From Acanthaster planci (taxonomy: Eukaryota > Echinodermata > Asteroidea > Valvatida > Acanthasteridae), in NCBI RefSeq assembly GCF_001949145.1, contig NW_019091398.1, positions 236,311 to 300,310 of the forward strand: a stretch of DNA of 64,000 nt. The letters run 5' to 3'. The notes beneath the pieces were generated by a model. It was not told the DNA's origin, made no database searches, and was given only the letters and a program-made list of their open reading frames with translations. The translations under genes were made by a program, and so were the position numbers. Shown piece after piece: positions 11,501 through 20,533 of the stretch (its first letter is position 1; each line of letters begins with the position of its first letter).

Positions 11501-14328
11501 GGCAAATCGCTGTGCTCTGATCAGTTCCGTAGTCCAACGTTGGTGGCACACAGAGTGATAACAGACAACATGATTTGCGCTGGAAAGGCTACGGGCGGTG
11601 TGGACTCGTGCCAGGTAGGCCAAGCCCTGATACTCACGGTAGGCCCTACCTTGTCACAGAGTTGTAATGACTCGAGTCAATACCTGACGGTAAATGACTC
11701 GAGCCACTGTGAGCAAATGACTTGACTCGATTCTAGTCCTTCATCAGAAGACCCGACTGGAGGGAAAGTTAACAAGACTCAAGTCCCAAAAGTAAAAGCA
11801 AACTTCTTTGCGAAACAAATATTTGCAATGATTTCTAGTGCCTGTTTATAAAGTTGCTATTATGTTTTATTATACTATCAAGAGTAAATTGTGTGAACAC
11901 AAGTAGAAACCTCGAGGTCAACTTAAAAATGCTAAAAATGACTTTCTCTTTTGTTTTTATTTTTCGTCCTACATTCAAATATTGGTGACTCGAACTGACA
12001 CCAGCTAAATACTTGAATCGACTCAAGTCACCTTGAAGCATAAATACGTAACACGTTTAGTATCCATCAACTTCTTCAGCAACAGTAGCAAAAGTTTAAG
12101 GTTCGTGGGCAGGTTTGTTGATTAGGATATATTGGCCTTACCGCCTGTTTCCCCTAACGGATGGATAAGCCTAACCTACGGTATCTCGTTGATCTCAGTG
12201 ATCCATCGACATAACTTGGTATATTTTCCCGCTTATCTAGAGCGATAGTGGAGGTCCTCTGATGTGCCTTGGCGATGATGGGTCCTGGCGAATCGTAGGA
12301 CTTACAAGTTTCGGGTATGGATGCGGCAGACCGGATTATTCTGGTGTCTACACCAGAGTGTCCAGATATTGGGACTACCTTACATCTGTTGTACGTGGAG
12401 GTAAAGAAAGTATTCGGGTCTCAAATTAACATCTCACGACTGTCTTAAAAATTGAAATATTTGTTGGAATTTATAATTATTTTGTGCGCCTTACTTGTGC
12501 TTTTCAAAAGTGGTCGATAACGAGGGTTACAGAATTCATTTTCCTGACCATTTATAAGAGCCATCCATCACGTGTGAAGAACTGACGGATCCCATCTGCC
12601 GAAGCCGCCTCCCATACACCACTGTTTTCCCCAGTTCTCAAGAGGACCTTTCCTTGTCGACAATCCTCAACAATACATCTGGCCACGCCCAACCGGCCAG
12701 CCAGATGGTAATGTCGTCGTCTTCGCGGGAGTTAATGGAGACGCTTTTATGCCTGACGCTCTTCGGAAGCTGTGAGTCTAGCGGGGAGCTGCCGCTGGTT
12801 CCCTGCAGGCAGTTCTGTCAGAGTGCTATGAACATCCACTTCTCCATCGTGGCTCGCTGTGACAAGTACCCTGATGGACCTGCAAGGGACACCATGTTTT
12901 GTAGAAAAGGTCTGAGCCCGCCTTCATATCCTGTACAGAAAATAATAAGCGGAGAAATGAACTAAGGTTATCGTTGGTTAGTTTAATAACAACGTGACAC
13001 CTTCGCTGACATCTTTGTTCTCTAGGCAAAATCCTTCTTGTGAGGGGTGTTGGGTTTCGTTGAAAGGAATACTTGGGCACACACGTTGTAAGCAAGATCT
13101 AAGGTTGTCATTTACAGATGTTTATGTCACCAAATGAGCCATCCTGAAACTTTTTGTATTTACTGGTCACATAGGTATCAATGCCGATTGTGGCCCCACC
13201 CACCTTTACCCAACCACCACGAACCACAGCAACATTATATCACCGTATTACCCGGCCGCACTGTTCAATTACCGTACCGTGGGTTGTACGTGGCTGGTCA
13301 CAGGGCCGTCCTGCACCGCTGTCATCTTCAAGTTTACGGAACTCAAGCTGCTGTTAGCGGATCGGGGAAAGATCATCACTATTGGGTCGGGAAACGATCC
13401 TCAGAATAGGTAGGACTTAATTGAGAAGACTAAACTGCACTGGTACATTCTGCACTTCGACTTTTACAATTCACTGCAAATTTTCAACGATTTATTCCGA
13501 CTCTGACGTTTGTCATAACTGATCAAAATACCAGAACTACTTTAAACTGACTCGGACAACAAACTGAGTGTGCGGAGGTATGTAGTCCTACTGAGGTTTG
13601 GAAGTTTTTGAATTAACAAGCCTTTGCACTTTAGACTTTGATAACTATTACTGGTTTAAAATAAAAAGTGGCCATCTCCTTTCCGCTAATTCTGTCTCAT
13701 TCTCAGATCTAGTGGACTGTACAAGTTCTTTGGGCTATCCGTCCCCAGTCCTCGAGTTGTCCATTCTAACTTGGCCTGGATGTCCTTCTCCAGCGTGTCA
13801 GATCTCTTCGACGACCCGCAAGAAGCTTTTCAGTTTTCGGTCGAGGTCCATGTTGCAGAAGTCCGCCAGCAAGGTTAGTGGCGTATCTAAGCCTTCTCGG
13901 GGTAGGGGGAGGAGATTTCCCATGGGGGCACCTAGGCAAGAGTTTCCACGCGGTAGGGAGCTCTCCCTTCCGGCCCCAGCTGCACTACTGATTAAGTTCA
14001 ATTCAGTGATAAAGACCGAGTTTCAGGGCACAAGGGGCCTTCACCAACGGGCCACGCACCACGCACCGGCGCCAGTGGCATAACTTGAGACGAGAATAAG
14101 AGCGTAAAAGGGAACTTTAACTTTTTAACCTCTTTTTTTTTTATACGTTCAGATGTTACAGACGACGTTTGCCTGTTGGGTCTTGGTGACTGCACCGAGA
14201 ATGAGTTGTGTTTTCCTTCTTGGTGGCGCTGTGACGGAATAACAGACTGTTCAGGCGGCGAGGACGAGGCTGACTGCGCAGCTTCCACGAAACAGGTCAA
14301 CACCACAGAAACAACGATTACTCCATGA
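3444..14328 (+). CDS. Type II transmembrane serine protease: TM-SEA-trypsin-Fz-CUB-LDLa
   Basis: Membrane-anchored trypsin-like protease, 5' partial. Exons by splice sites and phase: (<3444)-3675, 6646-6755, 6926-6993, 8403-8596, 9937-10014, 10272-10476, 10878-11149, 11457-11614, 12241-12400, 12559-12909, 13175-13409, 13713-13873, 14153-14328 (stop). From 3444 this gives 799 residues in one continuous frame. The ATG is not in the first visible exon; an in-frame stop lies upstream of its acceptor, so a further 5' exon exists. Domains in order: cytoplasmic tail, one TM helix, SEA, short linker, trypsin domain with activation site R|ILGG, Frizzled cysteine-rich domain, CUB, LDL-receptor class A, Thr-rich end. 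Vertebrate relatives (enteropeptidase, corin, matriptase) place the protease last; here it is internal. Probable job: cleavage of extracellular substrates at the cell surface after Lys/Arg. Substrate unknown. Confidence 0.88.
4355..4880 (+). mobile_element. Non-autonomous TIR DNA element, copy A
   Basis: About 0.53 kb inside intron 1 of the protease gene. It matches the reverse complement of 25805-26448 along its length: an AATGTGGCTTTT block near one end, GTAGTTTTTATAAAGG (in either orientation), CACTGCTGTGAATGTAAC-type and TTTTTTGGACATTA blocks. Ends resemble inverted repeats of the form GTCACC...CATGARGTGA...CTAATGT; they are clearer in copy B. Internal repeats of TAACGTCACTTCGTGAAAACG occur at about 4583 and 4710. 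No coding capacity seen. Superfamily not assigned. Confidence 0.65.
8732..9789 (+). repeat. Dispersed repeat, copy 2, interrupted by a MITE
   Basis: Same family and orientation as 1254-2078, located in intron 4 of the protease gene. Without the 222-bp MITE at 9259-9480 and one target duplication, its length is about 830 bp, close to copy 1. It ends with GCGAGGGTTCCGGAAGCTCTCTGCG and CTTTTACTTTCAGGCTCT, as copy 1 does. Function and family unknown. Confidence 0.75.
9259..9480. mobile_element. 222-bp palindromic MITE with 6-bp target duplication
   Basis: The element begins TACGGAAGCGT and ends ACGCTTCCGTA, a perfect 11-bp inverted terminal repeat that extends imperfectly inward (TGCTGC against GTAGCA). 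Direct repeats CGTTTT lie at 9253-9258 and 9481-9486. The paralogous repeat copy 1 has a single CGTTTT followed by CACG at this point, so the insertion and duplication are directly visible. The interior holds a second inverted pair (TTATCTCGTTGAAACGACTTA-like, about 9291 and 9418) and several ATCTCGTTNAAACGA units. No coding capacity. Confidence 0.85.
10272..12400 (+). CDS. Protease gene, trypsin (S1) domain exons
   Basis: Four exons (10272-10476, 10878-11149, 11457-11614, 12241-12400) encode a full chymotrypsin-fold domain. Visible landmarks: propeptide Cys in LGCGTRLG, activation site R|ILGG, catalytic His in ITAAHC, catalytic Asp in DNDLALL, catalytic Ser in SDSGGP, Asp189 in VDSCQ (trypsin-like Lys/Arg preference), and G216/G226 in SFGYGC and SGVYT. 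The usual disulfide cysteines are present, including SPACVE, which would tether the chain to the propeptide. Odd point: the residue before DSGGP is Ser (AGC at 12241-12243, first codon of its exon), where nearly all family members have Gly193 of the oxyanion hole. Reading past the last donor gives a stop at 12427-12429, so a retained intron would yield a conventional C-terminal protease. Confidence 0.9.
11656..12035. repeat. GACTCGAGTC-type degenerate repeat block
   Basis: Intron 8 of the protease gene contains many degenerate copies of GACTC/GAGTC words (ATGACTCGAGTCAATACC, AAATGACTCGAGCCAC, GACTTGACTCGA, AAGACTCAAGTCCC, ATCGACTCAAGTCACC). A very similar block sits in an SMCHD1 intron at about 46165-47010. 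The words are self-complementary, so the block could fold. I do not recognise the family. Confidence 0.6.
12559..14328 (+). CDS. Protease gene, Frizzled-CUB-LDLa tail exons
   Basis: Exon 12559-12909 is a whole Frizzled cysteine-rich domain, phase 1 at both ends ([35 protein letters not shown]). Exons 13175-13409 and 13713-13873 together make one CUB domain ([26 protein letters not shown], then [18 protein letters not shown]), entering and leaving in phase 1. The last exon, 14153-14328, is an LDLa repeat ([33 protein letters not shown]) followed by a short Thr-rich tail and TGA. These modules normally sit between the membrane and the protease. Here they follow it, so they would lie furthest from the membrane, probably binding ligand or substrate. 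Confidence 0.88.
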
Positions 14329-17150
14329 AGACAGTTATAATTGGCTGATTTAAGCTAGGCTATGATTCATGCGTTGAGCTTAAAATCCAAATTAGCGGTT
14401 AGGGCCAGTAATCCTGTTAAATTGTGTCCAACAGTTGACAGTCGACTTTACGCCATTGCCAACATATGGGCCTCCTATGACATAGAGTAGCGACCTCTAT
14501 TGACTAGAGACAAAGGTGAAAGCTTTATTGCTATCCAAAGTTGACAGTTTTGGACGAGGATAATTACGTCATTACACATAAACTAAGCTGGATTTACCCT
14601 GCGCCAAAAAAGATCTCTTAAAAAATCGGAACTTTTCTACTGTAGCGGGACGATAGGATCTAAAATTGTATAGTTATTAATGCATTATCCTCTTTTGTCT
14701 TGTGATTGTCAATATATGTACATGTATCAACATTTCCCAGTGCTAAATGTACTGTACACTTACTGAAGAGTAAGTATTGTCAATTAAATAGAAAAGATAC
14801 TGAGTAAAGTCACTGAAATGAACCTTGATCATTGGGACTATTCATCTAAATTTCCAGGTTCTGCTCAACTGGTCATTCAGACACCACATTTTTGCGGATT
14901 TTCACTGCATTCAGCATGTTATGTAAATGTACACCTGTAAATACATGTACATGTATACAAATTATACTTCTAATTGGTAACCATAACCAACTCATAGTAT
15001 CCATAGTATTTCCATGTGTATAGTTTTGTAGTATTTGCCTCAACATGTAAATGAAAAAAAGTATCTGTACGTGACCTGACTTCATAGTTTCATGGTTCGA
15101 CATGACAATTTTGTACTGAGAAATAGATTTAAACTGTGCATGAAAACGACTTGTTTAGTAAGATGTACGTAACTGTTGAGTCGCTATAATCTCCGTCGTA
15201 TCATCAGAAAGCAGCTATTTGTGTCGTCGTAAACCACCACATCAAGTGTCGCATTATGGTTGCAATGTTACGGTGTTAGAATTTTACTCGTCGTAAAATC
15301 GGGCCCATTTGTCGCTAATCAATGAATAAAAACGATGTCCTATCTTCACAATGCTGGCCATGTATTCGCCTCATTGTTATACTTACAGTAAGTTGTTAAA
15401 TTACGTAGTATTTTGATATTAAATGCTGTAGCACCAGTCGTCGGGACAAGAAGTCGTCTTTGAATCGTGCTAAAAACCGAACCTTACAGCACGCGCCTCT
15501 TCCTTTTTTTTTAATTTTCAGGCACAGTAAAATTTAAATTTATTTGAAACAACAGACTGTCATTTTCAGAACTGGCTTCCACAGGTCGACGGCTCTAACG
15601 AAAACAATCCGAGGTCGTCGACTGTAGCATCATATTAATAATTGACGAACGACTATGAGTCATCCTGAATTCGACTACCAGTTAAAAACCACCTGTTGCT
15701 TCTTATGTAGGCTACAACAGCTCAGTTAAAGGTGTTGAACAACTGTTGGTAATTTACATAATATATATTTCTCTGATTTGTGTGATTGGGCGTGTGTCGG
15801 CTGACAATTTTAATTTCACCTTTGTTGGTATTTGTACATATATAGAACTATAAACTTGTTGTAAATACCTCTTTACGAATCGTTTTGCTTAACCTTATTT
15901 CTCCAGTTAATACACGTATCATCTTTATACTAAAACACGTTTTTGCCCTCAGGCTTACATCGACGTTTAAACGTCCTTTTAAGGGCAAAACTTGTTATTA
16001 AATTTAACATCTCCCCGACGCAAGTATCTTGAAAAGGATATCATCTTTTTTTCAGTACAATAGGGTAAGAATACTGTGCTAGTTTATAAGGTTGTGGTTT
16101 GCAAAAGAATGTGTCTTTTTTCCAAAATGTGATGAAAGTACTTTTGGGGTCACTTTCCAGTAACATCTTGGTTACAACGGCGGCGGAACGATTGTCATAG
16201 TGGGGGGCCAGTTGTTAGACCATCAGACATTTAGGGCCTGATTCATTGAGCCCCACCCAATCGCAGGACCTGCAAAAAGTGGGGGCCAGGCCCCTCCCTG
16301 TCGAAAAAGTGGGGGCCACTGCGCCCCCTGGACCCCGCTTCCGCCGCCAGTTCTTAGTTATTTCACGATTGGCCGTGACCAAGTCAGGTATTTCATCAAG
16401 ACACATCAAATTGAGTGGGGCAATGGCACGTGTCCAGCACGAATGCAGAATACATTTGCCGGTATAATGATGTACATGTACGCAAAGTCATGTACATGTA
16501 CATGCAGATATCGCTTAATGCAAGCCGTGCATAATAGGCCAACACTATTTCGTCGTGGAGCCAGCCATGTGGAAAATAAAACAAAGGCTCATAATACTAC
16601 GGGAACAGCTGCTGCAGCTACAATGGATCCTATACATATTCAAATTAAGGTCGCGTACACGTCATTGAATTACAGCCGTAGTTGGTAGGATGGTAGTACC
16701 CGTATGTTTGCTGGTCCGTTGAGCCTGCTATTTACGGCTGTTTGGCACGTGTTTAATTAACAATGTATACATTGTACATCAGTTTGTGTTCCTCCAGTGA
16801 TCACTGTTCTTTAGATGCTGGACTGTGCTTTCTCCTCCCGTTTTATACCTCCATGCTCTCACGGAGCTAGCCTATATTTCGATATTGCAGTGAGGAACGT
16901 GCCCTTTTGTGTACTTTTATGGTTGTGTATGCATGAAGACGGCTGAATTTTGTGGCCTGTTGCATTTTTTCAGCTGTTCTTTATAGAACAGCCGCAGGGC
17001 TGATTTACCACGCGCCGTTCAGTGCGTGTTTGGCGATAAAGCCGAAATTGCATATGGTTAACAATTGGAATCTATCGATTTGTATTTCTCGTGGGGAGAG
17101 ATTACACACTACTTGTTTGATACACATCAGTATCTGCCTGGTATCACACT
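14329..17150. other. Intergenic spacer
   Basis: About 2.8 kb between the protease stop codon and the next gene's promoter. An AATAAA at 15325-15330 and an ATTAAA near 14783 are possible poly(A) signals for the protease gene. A SINE-like tail occurs at about 15940-16035 (AAGGGCAAAACTTGTTATTAAATTTAACATCTCCCC region, shared with 3277-3312). ACATGTACATGTA runs occur near 14942 and 16471-16505. I see no gene. Confidence 0.6.
15940..16035 (+). repeat. SINE-like tail fragment
   Basis: Shares the AAGGGCAAAACTTGTTATT segment, the following TTTAACATCTCCCC and a nearby ATCTTGAAA with the end of the SINE copy at 3187-3340. The tRNA-like head is absent here, so this is a 5'-truncated or solitary tail. 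Confidence 0.55.
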
Positions 17151-17153
17151 GGC

Positions 17154-17161
17154 TATAAATA
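17154..17161 (+). promoter_or_regulatory. TATA box of the HYR membrane protein gene
   Basis: TATAAATA lies 62 bases upstream of the last T before the ATG at 17224. Transcription would begin roughly 25-32 bases downstream, near 17180-17190, leaving a 5' leader of about 40 bases. The position fits a core promoter; no expression evidence is available from sequence. Confidence 0.55.
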
Positions 17162-17223
17162 CCCGAGTTTCTCAGCGTTTAGTTGCTTCCAATTATTCTT
17201 GCGCCCTTTCGTTTTTCACAACA

Positions 17224-20200
17224 ATGGAATTTCCAAAAGTTTGCGTGACAATTTTTGCAGCCATCTCTGCCATATGTCTGCCCGGGTTAGGTGAGTAAAA
17301 AACGCTTTATGTTCTTGCATACCATGAGATTTATCATTGCTGAAAAATGCCATTCAGTTTGTCATGTGAATTAACAATTATTCTCTGACATGAAGCCTTA
17401 CCACGAAGCTGCTTTGTCCGTATTTTAAGTTAACTTTTGCCACGTGGAGTCAATCCAAGTGTATTAATTAGGTTCTGGTACTCGTTTTATTATATTTCTT
17501 ATTTTTGAAATTTTCTGTTGAAATTTTAATTTGGACACAATTTATAGAAATGTTATTTTAAATAAGGTTTCCCTTATCGTATCAAATTTCGTTCCGCAAT
17601 ATCAAGTTGAGCCCCAGTAACTTTGTGAAATAAAAAAGCCGAATTTTCTTTCAAATGGTAAGGGTGAATTAACTTGTGAATTCCGTAAATTTATTTTTGA
17701 CACTTGAAAACAGTTGAATTTTTTCAAATCACAAGGCTAACCCTTTGCAAATATATTTCAATTTCAATTCAAGAGACATTCATTTTGATAACTTACAACA
17801 ATAGAAATGTGAATGAACAGTACAGAGTCAATGGCCAATAACAAACAAGGGTATGGAATTCACTTCTTTAAAGGCAAAAAGCTTGGCTGTGGAAGGGCCT
17901 TCGGTGGAACAAGTAACTATGTTTGGAGAAGAAATACATTAAAGAAGAAGTGACAGGTGTATCAGGCTAATAAATACAATGGAGAAATTTTAATTTCGGG
18001 AGAAAGCATTTAGGCCTACAGAGTGAGTCAGCCAGGACCTAGGGTGATGGTAGAGAGTTAGAGGAACGTAGGGGCCTAAGTGAAATAGGGGGAAATGTAC
18101 GAGGAATGAGATCATAGATAGATACTCCAGTCTGAAGATTGTAGATGTCACAAAGGCTGAGACTAAGAGAGAAGGTTGGCGGGTACACCAGGTGAAATCA
18201 ATCTCTTGTATAAGAATGGTGGTTCAGAGAAGAACCGGAGAGTGTCAACTCGACGTTTCGACCACGACGCTCCGGTTGTCCTCAGGAGTGATGTCGGACG
18301 TTTCAAAATATTACTTGTCACCAAAAAATTATTGTATAGGCTTATTTTGTTTTAGCAAAATTAATTTAATTTTCGGAATATTGAAAACGGTTGAAGATTA
18401 TTTCAAATCAAAAGGCTATTAAACTGACCCCCCTGAACATGTATTTGGGGTGAAACTTTAAAAACAGACGAGCTTTAGTTAAATAAGGCCAACCGCTGGC
18501 AATTTTGTTTGTATTATAACAAGATTACAACCTTGTATGAAATATATATTTTTTTAATGGCACACCTATACCTTAACCCACTGTAGCCGACGCGTATGCT
18601 GAGATGATTCCCCATTTTTCCCCCCTCTCCAAACATCGAATCCTTCTTTCTAAACACCAGCTTTTAGGTACAACGACTGTCCAGGACCTATCACCGTCGA
18701 CACGGCAGCCGACAGCGACACGGTAGCCGTGACTTGGAAGCATCCCTACCTGACGGGGCTGGGCAATGTCGGCTCCGTGTCACAGACGGTCAGTCACAAT
18801 CCTGGGGAGAAGTTCCCCATTGGTTTGACCAGGGTCAACTATCTGGCCATTAACAGCACGGATTACAGGGACTTACAAGTCTGTACGTTTGTCATCACAG
18901 TACACGGTGAGTAGGCCTACTTAATCTGTATCAGCCATTTCTTCAAGTTGTCTGGTAATGACAGCTGAGATTGTTCAAAATTGATAAACCGTATCACTGG
19001 GGCTCAAACAAACGTGACAGACAAAAAATAGTCTGACCTTATCTTACCAGTTGGAGGAAGGATCAACGATTGATGTTTGTAGAAAGTCCATTGAATAGGT
19101 TAGTAAAAGCCCATAATTTTGTTGACCCGATGAATGGTACCATTTACGCCAGCTCAATTCCCGATACAGTATGTTATCCAAGGATCATGGGTACATACAC
19201 CGGTCCATACACGTGGCGAAAGTTACACCATGTTATTTTCTGATGTTCAATGCATTTCCGGAATACTAATCGTTTCCACGTGATCTACCGTTTGTTTACA
19301 ACTAGTCTAGAGTGCCGGGTTTATGGGGACAAAGACTTCCCATGAGACACGTGCGCGTTCCTTATTACTGAGGCGTGCAAATCAGAATTGGACAGACAAG
19401 CACTTAACGCAAACGTACCACATGTGACCTGTTCGCGTGGTGCTACCATTGATCTCCATTGAGAAAGCATTGGTGCAACGGCAGTAACGGCTTTTGAAAG
19501 TCTAATCGTCGGATCTGCAGGAACTTGGGACGGATATATCCGTGACCAATCTCGCACGCTAAAAGATACATCAATCTTCAGGATTTCAAATGCTGAAATT
19601 TGACACAATAAGACTCAAGATAAAAACTGAGCAAAGGTCACTACTTATCGCAATGTTATTCAGCTCTGAGTGATTTTATGAATTTTGCTTGAAGATCGGA
19701 TACCACCTGTCTTCAACACTTGCCCAATCAACGTCACAAGCTACCTGGGACCAAACCAGACCGAGACTGAAGTCCTGTGGGACATCCCTCAGGCCCTGGA
19801 CAACTCCAGGTACGTGCAGCTACGGACCGACCATGAGCGGGGCAGTAACTTCACTGCAGGGACAGTCGTGGTTACCTATACAGCGAGGGACACCACGGGT
19901 AATGAGGCTCACTGCCAATTCCCTGTCATTGTCATCCCTTTTATTGTAACGACAACCACAGAGGCAACGACGACGATGGAAACCACAACAGCAAAGCTAG
20001 AAGTGGGGACGGTCTCAGGCAAACACTTGGGTAGGTTGTTCAGTGATTCTTGTCGATATCTTACCTTTGCTTGCACTGACATTGAGAATAATAAATTGGT
20101 AGAGTCGTGCAACATGGTTCACCGTTCATGTGCAATACCACCAACAGCATGAAAACATTTCAATCATTTATATACAGGTGGAAGTAAACCATCTGATCCG

Positions 20201-20533
20201 GGCGTGGTCGAGGCTACACCCATCGACTGGAAGATTTGGGTCAGCCGAGGTCTCATCTTCGTCTCCATTTTGTGCCTCTTCACCTTCGCCATCGTCGCTT
20301 TCTTCGTCATCCGCAAGTACCGAGTCATCAAACGCCTCAAGCGGACCCGGGTTCTGGACGACGAGGCGGAGATCTACCCGTCGTCGGCGGGGGAAGAGTA
20401 CGACATGTGGGAGGATCCAACCAATGGTCCGGAACTCCCGCCGAATCTTGGCAGTCCGGGGAGTAAAACTGAGATCAGGCGACTGAACAAGGCTGAGGAG
20501 CGCCCTCTGCTGGTCGCTGCAGGGCCGTTTTAG
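17224..20533 (+). CDS. Two-HYR-domain single-pass membrane protein
   Basis: Complete type I membrane protein of 334 residues. Exons 17224-17290, 18661-18906, 19695-20030, 20178-20533; all introns are phase 1 and total length divides by three. Residues 1-22 are a signal peptide. Residues about 24-104 form HYR domain 1 (NDCPGPITV, VAVTWKHPYL, FPIGLTRVNYLA, VCTFVITV) and 105-190 HYR domain 2 (FNTCPINVTS, EVLWDIPQAL, NFTAGTVVVTYTARD, HCQFPVIV). A Thr-rich stalk follows, then one TM helix (GLIFVSILCLFTFAIVAFFV), basic stop-transfer residues and an acidic tail. HYR domains are immunoglobulin-like adhesion modules, common in sea urchin and acorn worm proteins. The tail ends with EERPLL, which matches the [DE]xxxL[LI] sorting signal read by AP complexes. 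Four Asn-X-Ser/Thr sites are visible outside the membrane. Likely an adhesion or receptor protein; ligand unknown. Confidence 0.9.

Noticed and set aside
12400-12559. Treating the Fz-CUB-LDLa exons as a separate gene
   Set aside because: The donor at 12401 and acceptor before 12559 keep frame, and no signal peptide, ATG or promoter-like start precedes the Frizzled exon. Transcript data could still change this.
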